A stretch of 16,852 nucleotides of DNA from an uncultured Alistipes sp. (GCA_947173915.1 CAMWGZ010000007.1:1-16852); one strand, 5' to 3'; shown: positions 1 to 6,463, counted from the stretch's first letter. Notes: generated from the letters alone by a model not told the origin. Numbers and translations are program-made.

Positions 1-281
1 TCGTTGGCCGCCTCCAGCAGACAGACCCGCCCCGCATGCAGCAGGCACCCCTCCCGGCTCAGCTCGGCCTCGTGTCCGGCGGCGTTGAACCGCTCTCCGG
101 GGTGCAGGTCCCCCGCCAGCCGGAAGATCCGGTCGTTGTCCGCAGTGGCGGGAAGCCGCAGCCGCACCCTCTTCGCGGCGACGGTGCCCGGGGCGCTGCG
201 CAGCGCTTCGGCATCGAAGCCGATCGAAAAACGGAAGTCGGAAGGCAGGTCGCAAACCTGCCGGTCGATGGTCAGTCTCAT
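1..281 (-). CDS. Hypothetical protein, N-terminal part (runs off left edge)
   Basis: An open frame reads leftward from ATG at 281 to the window edge with no stop (93 complete codons), so only the N-terminus is seen. Its ATG overlaps the TGA of the upstream gene in an ATGA junction (278-281), which implies translational coupling. The protein begins MRLTIDRQVCDLP and has alternating polar/hydrophobic strands with a phrase NDRIFRLAGDLHPGERFNAA, then a hydrophobic-strand segment HAGRVCLLEA. From memory, this pattern (a short beta-rich start, 'NDxIF', then 'xRFNAxxHxAxL') resembles N-termini of uncharacterised Bacteroidota proteins, some of them in phage-like loci. I could not verify that, and I assign no function. 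No signal peptide is visible. Confidence 0.7.
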   Translation of the reverse strand, partial: MRLTIDRQVCDLPSDFRFSIGFDAEALRSAPGTVAAKRVRLRLPATADNDRIFRLAGDLHPGERFNAAGHEAELSREGCLLHAGRVCLLEAAN

Positions 282-1246
282 GAAACACGGATTTGAGAGG
301 GGTTGCGCAACACGATTTCGACGCAGCAGAGCGTCCCATGACTGCAAAGCGCCTGCGGCCGCTCCTCCGGGAGCAGTTCGACCGGCTCGTAGCCGTCGGA
401 GGCGACCCGCCACACCTGGGGCGCAGCGGCGATCTCGGAGAGCGCCTCCACGACGGCGGCCGTCTCGATGGCGGAGCGGAGCGTGACGAGGCGTTCGCTG
501 CGCACGGAGGCGACGACCTTCCCCCGATCGGTACGCAGCGACTCACGCACCGTTTTCCGGACGATGCCGGCCACCACCGGAAAGGTGTAATGCTCGACCG
601 AACCGGCACTGCTGCGCCATGCCAGCCGCACGCTCCCCGCCCCGAACGAGGCGACGACCGTATAGTCGATGCGGCCCACGACCCTCCCGTCCGCAGCGAC
701 CACGACGCTGATCGAACGGGTGTCGGGCGCGAAATCGCGGGTATCGACCCGGATGAGGGTCAGCTCGCGCCCGTCGGCCGCCATCCGGAATTCGAGCGGC
801 TCGGCGGATCCGTCCCCCGCGATCGTGACGGTGTGCTGCCCGGGAATGCAGCAGGTAATCTCGTCGCTCTCGCCGTAGGCTATGACGCGGCGCAGCGGCA
901 TGGTGGTCATCAGGCAGGGCGGCAGCGGCGCGGCACCGGCACCCGTGAAACTTCTGACCGGAGAGAAGGACTCCTCGCCCGAGAGCTGCACGCAGACCGT
1001 GCGGTCCTCGCCCCGTGTTACTCCCGTCGCTCCCGGCACCGGACGGAAGCGGAGCGCCCGGCGGACGATCGGAGCGATGTCGGCGGCAGCGGTCTCGACG
1101 GCATGGAACCGTTTGCTCCCGAGCAGCGCACCGCTGCGCACGTCGAGCACCCGCAGGTGCAGCTCGGGGGCGGCAATCCGGGAGAAGACGTAGGTAAGCG
1201 GTCGATGCACCGAAGCGAACGGTTGCGGCATTTGCGTAAATAGCAT
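278..1246 (-). CDS. Hypothetical protein, beta-rich, 322 aa
   Basis: Complete leftward frame from ATG at 1246 to TGA at 278-280. The chosen start is preceded by an A/G-rich stretch (AAGAAGAAT) but no strong Shine-Dalgarno; an internal Met at residue 6 is an alternative. The product has no clear signal peptide or membrane segment and consists mostly of short beta-strand-like stretches. There is a cysteine pair in EITCCIPG (about residues 129-136) and another in GTLCCVEIVL near the C-terminus. It overlaps the next gene by 4 bp, so the two are probably made together. The opening (SVHRPLTYVFSR) loosely recalls beta-rich structural proteins of Bacteroidota phage-like elements, but this is a memory-based hint only. 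A long frame also exists on the opposite strand here; this strand is preferred because of the ATGA junction and plausible composition. I do not recognise the family. Confidence 0.65.
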   Translation of the reverse strand: MLFTQMPQPFASVHRPLTYVFSRIAAPELHLRVLDVRSGALLGSKRFHAVETAAADIAPIVRRALRFRPVPGATGVTRGEDRTVCVQLSGEESFSPVRSFTGAGAAPLPPCLMTTMPLRRVIAYGESDEITCCIPGQHTVTIAGDGSAEPLEFRMAADGRELTLIRVDTRDFAPDTRSISVVVAADGRVVGRIDYTVVASFGAGSVRLAWRSSAGSVEHYTFPVVAGIVRKTVRESLRTDRGKVVASVRSERLVTLRSAIETAAVVEALSEIAAAPQVWRVASDGYEPVELLPEERPQALCSHGTLCCVEIVLRNPSQIRVS

Positions 1247-1382
1247 ATTCTTCTTGATTATTTTTGGAAACTAAATACAACCCCTGTTCAGGATGTCCCT
1301 TTCGCTCGGGAAAGCCGCTCGTTCGCAGCGTTCCGCCGCACCTCGGAGTCGGTTTCGAATTCCTTCCCGAAAGGGAGTTTTT

Positions 1383-1397
1383 ATTGTTTTCAACAAT
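1383..1397. repeat. 15-bp interrupted palindrome ATTGTT-N3-AACAAT, copy 1
   Basis: The sequence reads ATTGTTTTCAACAAT, two perfect 6-bp arms around three bases. The same arms recur at 1940-1954 at the other end of the DnaA-like cluster. It is a candidate binding site for a dimeric protein. Single arms ATTGTT also occur at 1545 and 1735. Confidence 0.5.
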
Positions 1398-1500
1398 GGC
1401 TTCCCGACGGGCGGCAGCTCCGAAACAGGGCGAAACCACCGGCCCTGCACCGCGAAATACCCGGGGCTTGTTGATAAGTCATTCGACAAATTGTTGAAAT

Positions 1501-1560
1501 AGGTTGATTAAATTCTATTGACCTTTGGTTATCAATAAATTAATATTGTTCTTAATTATA
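1501..1560. other. AT-rich stretch, candidate DNA-unwinding element
   Basis: Only 12 of 60 bases are G or C, and 1531-1560 has 3 of 30, against roughly 60% GC in the surrounding genes. It lies between the first (1469) and second (1578) DnaA-like boxes, where an unwinding element would be expected if this is an origin. A second low-GC patch lies at about 1901-1975 before the last box. The assignment depends on the origin interpretation. Confidence 0.45.
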
Positions 1561-1939
1561 AACACCAACGATTCTCGTGTCGATAACCACCAGGCGTTCG
1601 GAAAGAGCCGACACCCGGACAACAAAAGACCCCTCCTCGTCCACACCTTCCGCTCCGTGTCGATAAAACAGCCGAAAAATTGTTGATAAGCAAAAATCAA
1701 CAGAGCAAATAACACTGAATGCAAACAGAATACGATTGTTTATAATTGTGAACAACCCGGTTTCGGTTGTTGATAACTCCGCCGAGAAAATTCTTTGCCA
1801 GCACACCGTTGCGGCCAGCACGGCGAGCACCCTCCTCCTTCGGGCGACAATCCGCCCGACTCATGTCGATAAAGCGTCGGGGAATTGTCGATAAGTATTG
1901 CTGTAAGAAATCCAATAAGCTGTATATCCGAATGATAAT

Positions 1940-1954
1940 ATTGTTAAAAACAAT
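1940..1954. repeat. 15-bp interrupted palindrome ATTGTT-N3-AACAAT, copy 2
   Basis: The sequence reads ATTGTTAAAAACAAT, with the same arms as 1383-1397. It sits 20 bp before the perfect DnaA box at 1974. Together the two copies roughly bracket the box cluster (557 bp apart). Confidence 0.5.
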
Positions 1955-2000
1955 ACACCCCTTCTGTTTATTTTGTGGATAACCCGAACGAAGGAGTGCA

Positions 2001-2032
2001 CAAATATAGCCTCGCCGCACACCCCCTGTCAA
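2001..2032 (-). promoter_or_regulatory. Leftward Bacteroidota-type promoter facing the box cluster
   Basis: On the minus strand, TTG (plus-strand CAA at 2030-2032) is followed after 21 bases by TATATTTG (plus-strand CAAATATA, 2001-2008), matching the Bacteroidota -33 TTG / -7 TAnnTTTG pattern. Predicted start is near 1995. No credible gene lies directly downstream, so it would transcribe through the DnaA-like boxes, either as an untranslated RNA or as a 750-nt leader of the gene starting at 1246. Confidence 0.4.
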
Positions 2033-2173
2033 GAGTTCGCCGCAGGAAAAATCGCACCTTCGGGCAAATAAAACCGGACGATCGTTTGTACCCTCTCTCC
2101 CTTACCCCGTTCCGCCGCCGGCGCGCACGCCGTTTTTTATCGCCGAAAATGCGGTCCGTTCCGAAAAAAAAGC

Positions 2174-2181
2174 TAATTTTG
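2174..2181 (+). promoter_or_regulatory. -7 box of the mqnA promoter
   Basis: TAATTTTG matches TAnnTTTG. Predicted start is near 2187, giving a leader of about 55 nt. No clear TTG is seen at -33. Confidence 0.45.
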
Positions 2182-2240
2182 CCCCGAATATTTCCGACCG
2201 GCAACCGGCCGGAGTCGAATTTTGAATTTCTAATCTATGG

Positions 2241-3014
2241 ATGATGGTCACGGTTCCTCGCATAGCGGCAGTGTCGTATCTCAATACGATACCCTTCATC
2301 TATGGCATCCGTCACGCAGGTAACCTTCGTGCGGAACTTCTGCTTGCGCCTCCCTCCGAGTGCCTGAAAAATTACGAGACGGGAGCGGCGGATCTGGCCC
2401 TCGTCCCCGCCGCCGCCGTTCCGTCGCTCAAGACGACGGAGGTCGTTACCGACTACTGCATCGGCGCGGTCGGCTCCGTCCGCACAGTGGTGGTCGCGAG
2501 CAACGACCCGATCGGGGAGGTGCGCCGCATCTTCCTCGACCCCCACTCCCGCACCTCCGTCCAGCTGGCCGGCTACCTGGCCGCCAACCGCTGGAAGATC
2601 GCCCCCGAATGGTATTCGCTGGAGGACTACGGCCAGCTCGCACACGCCCGACCGGGCGATGCCTTCCTGCTGATCGGCGACAAGGTCTTCGACTGGGAGG
2701 AGAAGTTCCGCTATGTCTATGACCTGGCCGACGAGTGGCGCGCCGCAACCGGCCTTCCGTTCGCGTTCGCCGTCTGGGTAGCGCGCAAAGGCACCCCCTA
2801 CGAGGCGATCGAAGCCTTGCAGCATGCCCTCACGTTCGGCGTGGAGCACACCTACGAGGCCATCCTCGAAGGGGGCTTCGACCGCAAGCCCTACGATGCC
2901 TACACCTACCTGACCCGAAACATCGACTACATCTTCGACAATCAGAAGCACAGCGCGCTCCGCAAATTCTGGGATGCCGGCATCAAGGTCTCCCCGCGCG
3001 TCAATCCCGGCTGA
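2241..3014 (+). CDS. mqnA: Chorismate dehydratase MqnA (futalosine menaquinone pathway)
   Basis: MqnA removes water from chorismate to give 3-[(1-carboxyvinyl)oxy]benzoate, the first step of the futalosine route to menaquinone, in the cytoplasm. The 257-residue product has the usual length. It shows family phrases in order: VSYLNTIPF (residues 11-19), DLALVP (51-56), DPHSRTS (100-106) and a region ending TGLPFAFAVW (170-179). These fit the periplasmic-binding-protein-like fold of the MqnA/MqnD family; the conserved N-terminal SYLN and the substrate chemistry of neighbours favour MqnA over MqnD. Two consecutive ATGs (2241, 2244) could be the start, and the choice changes only one residue. It is the first gene to the right of the DnaA-like cluster and is followed 96 bp later by corA, with no other menaquinone gene in view. 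Confidence 0.88.
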   Translation: MMVTVPRIAAVSYLNTIPFIYGIRHAGNLRAELLLAPPSECLKNYETGAADLALVPAAAVPSLKTTEVVTDYCIGAVGSVRTVVVASNDPIGEVRRIFLDPHSRTSVQLAGYLAANRWKIAPEWYSLEDYGQLAHARPGDAFLLIGDKVFDWEEKFRYVYDLADEWRAATGLPFAFAVWVARKGTPYEAIEALQHALTFGVEHTYEAILEGGFDRKPYDAYTYLTRNIDYIFDNQKHSALRKFWDAGIKVSPRVNPG

Positions 3015-3024
3015 AGGGAATAGG

Positions 3025-3053
3025 CAGGGCCCCGGCCGCCGCGCGGCCCCCTG
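3025..3053 (+). terminator. GC-rich stem-loop after mqnA, possible weak terminator
   Basis: CAGGG (3025-3029) pairs with CCCTG (3049-3053), and GGCCGC (3034-3039) with GCGGCC (3043-3048), leaving a 4-base bulge (3030-3033) on the left arm. No U-run follows, so it may only slow or process the transcript between mqnA and corA. Confidence 0.3.
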
Positions 3054-3110
3054 TCTTCGAGCGTTCACGCAAAAAGCGACCCGGGCGACCGGACTAAAAC
3101 AGGGTGCTTT

Positions 3111-4064
3111 ATGATTACGATTTACCTCAAACAATACAACAAGATCATCCGCAACGCCGACACCGCGCTTTTCGATGAACTGGGTTACGACGACATTCTG
3201 TGGATCGACATGTTGCAGCCCTCGATCAAGGAGCGTAAGGCGGTCGAGAACTTCATGGAGATGAACCTCCAGACGCAGCAGCAGGTCGAGGAGATCGAAT
3301 CGACCTCGAAATACTCCGAGACGGAGAATGCGACCATCTCCAACTCGAACTTCTTCGTCCCGACGGGCGAAAGTTTCGTCGTCGAGCCGGTCTCGTTCAT
3401 CATTTCGAACGAGGGCGTGATGGTCACGGTGCGTCAGGCCGAGTCCCGCACCTTCCAGGAGACCGAGAAGCGGCTCCAGATCAACTACCGCAACTACCCG
3501 ACGGGCTACCACATCTTCATCACGCTGCTCGAGGTACGCATCGACTACGATGCCGACATGGTCGAACTGATCGCCCGGCAGGTCTCGTCGCTCAGCCGCA
3601 CCATCAGCGGCGACGAGGCCATCGACAAGGAGGTGCTGCGCCGCATCAACACCCTCCAGGAGAGCACCATGTTGCTGCGCGAGAACATCTTCGACCGCCA
3701 GCGGGTCCTCTCGGGCATCCTGCGCAGCGAACGCTTCCCGAACGATATCTACCCGCGCCTTCAGCTGATGATCAAGGACGTGAGCTCGCTCATCAACCAC
3801 GCCGACTTCAGCTTCCAGCGTCTGGACTACATCCAGGACGCGGCACTGGGTCTGATCAACATCGAGCAGAACGAGATCGTCAAGATCTTCTCGGTGGCCG
3901 CCGTGATCTTCCTCCCGGCGACGCTCATCGCCAGCATCTACGGCATGAACTTCACGATCATGCCCGAACTCCACTGGCGCTACGGCTACCTCTTCGCCAT
4001 CGGTCTGATGATCCTCTGCTCGGGGCTGACCATCTGGTTCTTCCGGTTCAAGAAGTGGCTCTGA
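3111..4064 (+). CDS. corA: CorA-family Mg2+/divalent metal channel
   Basis: CorA is a homopentameric inner-membrane channel that takes up Mg2+ and some Co2+ or Ni2+. The 317-residue product has the expected architecture: a large soluble N-terminal domain rich in charged helices, a long stalk helix, then two C-terminal membrane segments (about 259-276 and 291-310). The signature YGMNF follows the first segment (277-281), and the short basic tail ends FRFKKWL. The acidic periplasmic loop between the segments is short (TIMPELHWRYG). ATG at 3111 is used; an A-rich but not purine-rich stretch precedes it. No -7 box is seen just upstream, so it may share mqnA's transcript. It converges on the leftward oxidoreductase gene. 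Confidence 0.9.
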   Translation: MITIYLKQYNKIIRNADTALFDELGYDDILWIDMLQPSIKERKAVENFMEMNLQTQQQVEEIESTSKYSETENATISNSNFFVPTGESFVVEPVSFIISNEGVMVTVRQAESRTFQETEKRLQINYRNYPTGYHIFITLLEVRIDYDADMVELIARQVSSLSRTISGDEAIDKEVLRRINTLQESTMLLRENIFDRQRVLSGILRSERFPNDIYPRLQLMIKDVSSLINHADFSFQRLDYIQDAALGLINIEQNEIVKIFSVAAVIFLPATLIASIYGMNFTIMPELHWRYGYLFAIGLMILCSGLTIWFFRFKKWL

Positions 4065-4080
4065 ACCGGCCCGAAAGCGA

Positions 4081-4121
4081 GCGGCTCCGATCCGCCGCAC
4101 AAGCCGCTGGACCGGAGCCGC
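4081..4121. terminator. Inverted repeat between convergent genes, possible bidirectional terminator
   Basis: GCGGCTCCG (4081-4089) and CGGAGCCGC (4113-4121) form a 9-bp perfect stem with a 23-nt loop, in the 82-bp gap between corA and the convergent oxidoreductase. The position suits a terminator for both, but no U-tract follows on either strand. Confidence 0.35.
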
Positions 4122-4146
4122 ACGCTCCATTTCCGAATTACCGCAA

Positions 4147-5229
4147 CTACCCCCTGACCTTTCGGGCGAAACGGTCGTATTCGCTGCACAGCGAGGCCAT
4201 CAGCTCGCGCACCGTCTGAATCTTCTCCGCCCGCCACGCATTCGCGCCGCAAAAGGCGTAACCGTTCTGCAACTTGCCCCTGAAAGCGTTGTAGAGCGCC
4301 AGCATGATGCAGTAGGGGCTGCGGGTCACGTCGCAGGTCTTGATGCAGTCGAACGGACAGCTCTTCGGCCGCCGGATCCCCGCCTTGACCTGCTCCAGGA
4401 ACGAGCTGTGCAGCGCCCGCCCGGGCATCCCCACCGGACTCTCGATGATCTCTATGTCCTCGCGCCGGGCATCTATGTAACTCTGCTTGAATGCCGGAGC
4501 GGCATCGCACTCCTCCGTCGTCACGAAGCGCGTCCCCATCTGCACTCCCTCGGCTCCCAGTTCCATGATGCGGTAAATATCCTCTCCCGTATAGATGCCG
4601 CCGCCGGCGATTACCGGAATGTGGCGGCCGTGCTCGGCACCGAACCGCTCGGCCTCGGCCACCACTTCGGGCACCAGCTTCTCCAGCGCATAGTCGGCAT
4701 CGTCGAGCTGTTCGCGCTTGTATCCCAGATGGCCGCCCGCCTTGGGTCCCTCCACCACTATGGCATCGGGCACATAGCGGTAATCCGCAAACCACTTGCG
4801 GCACAGCAGCGCCGCCGCACGCGCCGACGAGACGATCGGTGCCAGCTTCGTGCGGGCACCCTCGGGCAGGAACGCGGGCAGGTTGAGCGGCAGCCCCGCC
4901 CCCGAAAAGATGATGTCCGCCTTCTCGGCGACGGCCGTGCGCACCATGTCGGCGAAGTTCGACATGGCCACCATCACATTTACGCCGATGATGCCGCGCG
5001 TGGCTTCGCGAGCCTTGCGCAGCTCCTCCTTCAGCCCCCGCACGGAGGCTTCGCGATAGTCTTTGGCCCGCTCGCCGTAGATCGCGCCGAGTCCCGCCGA
5101 AGAGATTACCCCGATGCCCCCTTCGCAGGCGACGGCCGAAGCCAGCCCCGAGAGAGATATGCCTACGCCCATACCGCCCTGCACGACAGGAACGGAGGCG
5201 CAAAGATTTCCGATTTTCAATGCTTTCAT
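4147..5229 (-). CDS. NPD/FabK-like FMN oxidoreductase (nitronate monooxygenase family) with Cys-rich tail
   Basis: The 360-residue product is a TIM-barrel flavoprotein of the 2-nitropropane dioxygenase/enoyl-ACP reductase II group. Visible family marks are the glycine-rich start VVQGGMGVGISL (15-26), GGIGVISSAG (37-46), the conserved AGGHLGY (164-170, with His167), GGGIYTG (209-215) and GTRF (232-235). These are phosphate- and flavin-binding loops in the family. The C-terminus carries an unusual cluster of five cysteines (291, 295, 299, 307, 327) with the spacing C-x3-C-x3-C-x7-C-x19-C. Whether it oxidises nitronates, reduces enoyl-ACP or does something else cannot be read from the sequence. 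A fabK role is possible but no other fab genes are nearby. ATG at 5229 is the first codon after a -7 box at 5256-5263. It converges with corA and diverges from lipA. Confidence 0.8.
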   Translation of the reverse strand: MKALKIGNLCASVPVVQGGMGVGISLSGLASAVACEGGIGVISSAGLGAIYGERAKDYREASVRGLKEELRKAREATRGIIGVNVMVAMSNFADMVRTAVAEKADIIFSGAGLPLNLPAFLPEGARTKLAPIVSSARAAALLCRKWFADYRYVPDAIVVEGPKAGGHLGYKREQLDDADYALEKLVPEVVAEAERFGAEHGRHIPVIAGGGIYTGEDIYRIMELGAEGVQMGTRFVTTEECDAAPAFKQSYIDARREDIEIIESPVGMPGRALHSSFLEQVKAGIRRPKSCPFDCIKTCDVTRSPYCIMLALYNAFRGKLQNGYAFCGANAWRAEKIQTVRELMASLCSEYDRFARKVRG

Positions 5230-5255
5230 TCGTATTCAGATGTTGATGTATCCGT

Positions 5256-5263
5256 CAAAAATA
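5256..5263 (-). promoter_or_regulatory. -7 box for the leftward oxidoreductase
   Basis: Minus-strand TATTTTTG (plus-strand CAAAAATA) matches TAnnTTTG. The predicted start near 5250 gives a leader of about 21 nt. Upstream, around the -33 zone, the 8-mer TTCAGAAA is repeated in tandem (5282-5297), a possible regulator site. Confidence 0.5.
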
Positions 5264-5522
5264 GGAATTTAAGTTGAATTTTTCAGAAATTCAGAAAAGT
5301 TTTTTCATCCCTTGCCCCTCCCGGCCAGCACCGCATCGCGAACAAGAAGCACGACAAACCGAGGCAAAATATTTTTTTCACAGGCGGAAAAGTCAAGGAT
5401 CGGCCGGCCAATACCGGCCGGCAATGCGATGTACGCAGAAAATCCGCGACTCCCGACAATCGCCAATCTTTCCCGCACAAATGTTTTTTTCGCCGAAAAG
5501 GAGGAAAAGATTTATTTTTTTG

Positions 5523-5530
5523 TATTTTTG
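5523..5530 (+). promoter_or_regulatory. -7 box of the lipA promoter
   Basis: TATTTTTG matches TAnnTTTG; predicted start near 5536. A tiny frame, ATG at 5548 to TGA at 5572-5574 (8 codons), overlaps the lipA start in another frame. It may be chance. Confidence 0.5.
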
Positions 5531-5557
5531 CATCAATTGGGAAAATAATGAACTTAA

Positions 5558-6463
5558 ATGCCGAAATTGCATGAGGAACGGGTAAACGTCCTGAAAAAAC
5601 CGGATTGGCTGAAGATACGGCTGCACCGCACCGCCGAATACGCGGACGTGCAGCGCATCGTCGCGGAGCACTCCCTGCATACGATCTGTAGCAGCGGTCT
5701 GTGCCCCAACAAGGCCGAGTGCTGGAGCCGCAGGACGGCTACCTTCATGATTCTGGGTGAAATCTGCACGCGCAGCTGCCGATTCTGCGCCACCCTTTCG
5801 GGCCGGCCTCTGCCGCCCGATCCTTCGGAACCCGCCAAACTCGCCGAGAGCGTCCGTTTGATGGGGCTTCGGCATGTGGTGGTAACCTCCGTTACCCGCG
5901 ACGACCTGCCCGACGGCGGCGCAGCCCACTGGGCCACATGCGTCCGCGCGATCCGGGCGGAAAATCCGAACGTCACGATTGAGCTCCTTATTCCCGACAT
6001 GGATGCGAAACCCGCCCTGCTGGACGAAGTGATCGCCTCCGGGCCCGACATCATCGGGCACAACATCGAAACCACCGAGCGATTGACTCCCCAGGTACGT
6101 TCGCGGGCTCGTTACACAACAAGTCTCGACGTTTTGCGTTATTTAAGCGACAGGGGTGCCGTCTCGAAGAGCGGCCTGATGGTCGGTCTCGGCGAAAGCG
6201 ATGAAGAAGTTTTGCAGACCCTGCACGATCTGCGCGCCGCCGGCGTGGAGATCGTGACCCTCGGCCAGTACCTTCGACCCACTCTGGAGCACTACCCCGT
6301 TGCGACGTACGTCACTCCCGAAAAATTCGACTGGTACCGGCAGCAAGCCCTCGACATGGGCTTCAGCTACTGTGCAAGCGGTCCGATGGTGCGTTCCTCG
6401 TACCTTGCGGACGAAGCGCTCGGCTCGGTACGCCTGAAGCGGGGGAGCCGCGACGGAGAATAA
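5558..6463 (+). CDS. lipA: Lipoyl synthase LipA (radical SAM)
   Basis: LipA inserts two sulfur atoms into protein-bound octanoyl groups to make lipoyl cofactor for 2-oxoacid dehydrogenases and the glycine cleavage H protein. The 301-residue product carries both iron-sulfur motifs: the auxiliary cluster C44-x4-C49-x5-C55 and the radical-SAM C70-x3-C74-x2-C77. It also has the family phrases VVTSVTRDDLPDGG and, near the C-terminus, the RSSY motif whose serine ligates the auxiliary cluster. Length is normal. The start at 5558 follows a -7 box by 27 bases. A stem (GCGGGGG 6439-6445 with CCCCCGC 6464-6470) spans the stop codon. lipB follows after 145 bp, so the two lipoylation steps are adjacent. 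The gene seems to use more AT-ending codons than its neighbours (for example around 6121-6150), a mild oddity. Confidence 0.96.
   Translation: MPKLHEERVNVLKKPDWLKIRLHRTAEYADVQRIVAEHSLHTICSSGLCPNKAECWSRRTATFMILGEICTRSCRFCATLSGRPLPPDPSEPAKLAESVRLMGLRHVVVTSVTRDDLPDGGAAHWATCVRAIRAENPNVTIELLIPDMDAKPALLDEVIASGPDIIGHNIETTERLTPQVRSRARYTTSLDVLRYLSDRGAVSKSGLMVGLGESDEEVLQTLHDLRAAGVEIVTLGQYLRPTLEHYPVATYVTPEKFDWYRQQALDMGFSYCASGPMVRSSYLADEALGSVRLKRGSRDGE

Larger units (their letters stand above)
1469..1982 (-). other. Candidate replication origin: cluster of eight DnaA-box-like nonamers
   Basis: Eight exact matches to TGTNGATAA, read on the plus strand, occur in 514 bp, all in the same direction. They start at 1469, 1578, 1658, 1681, 1768, 1864, 1886 and 1974. 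Their reverse complements are TTATCAACA (1469, 1681, 1768), TTATCGACA (1578, 1658, 1864, 1886) and TTATCCACA (1974). The last is the classical perfect DnaA box; the others differ from it at one position. Weaker relatives occur at 1492 (TGTTGAAAT) and 1529 (TTATCAATA, opposite direction). A specific 8-base pattern would be expected about 0.02 times in this length by chance on both strands. A 20% GC stretch lies inside the cluster and flanking genes point away on both sides. Whether it is the chromosomal oriC, another DnaA-binding locus, or the operator array of another protein cannot be settled from the sequence. Confidence 0.6.
1247..2240. other. Long intergenic region without a credible gene
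   Basis: This 994-bp stretch separates the leftward gene pair from mqnA. Several frames of about 60-110 codons exist, but they overlap each other, lack family features, and change composition inside the AT-rich patches, so I do not call them genes. The region holds the DnaA-like box cluster, two palindromes, the AT-rich patch, a leftward promoter-like sequence at 2001-2032 and the mqnA promoter at 2174-2181. Segment 1270-1460 is of ordinary GC with nothing recognisable except palindrome copy 1. Confidence 0.6.
5230..5557. other. Divergent intergenic region with hairpin and tandem repeat
   Basis: This 328-bp stretch separates the leftward oxidoreductase from lipA. It holds both -7 boxes, the tandem 8-mer TTCAGAAA (5282-5289, 5290-5297) and a perfect 7-bp hairpin: CGGCCGG (5401-5407), loop CCAATA, CCGGCCG (5414-5420). 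T-runs occur at 5370-5376 and 5484-5490. No gene is apparent. Confidence 0.45.

Noticed and set aside
293..1243. A 316-codon plus-strand frame opposite the leftward hypothetical gene
   Set aside because: Its composition is dominated by Arg, Asp, Gly and His as in shadows; the minus-strand gene has an ATGA junction with the next gene.
1515..2032. Several 60-110-codon minus-strand frames in the gap before mqnA
   Set aside because: They overlap in different frames, have no recognisable features and cross the AT-rich patches and DnaA-like boxes.
2235..4130. A 631-codon open frame on the minus strand opposite mqnA and corA
   Set aside because: It is rich in Asp, Val, Gly and Arg with no family motif and covers two clearly recognised genes and the gap between them; it is a codon-bias shadow in GC-rich DNA.
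5401..5420. Hairpin CGGCCGG/CCGGCCG as a terminator
   Set aside because: It lies between divergent genes and has no adjacent U-run, so no transcript is expected to end there.
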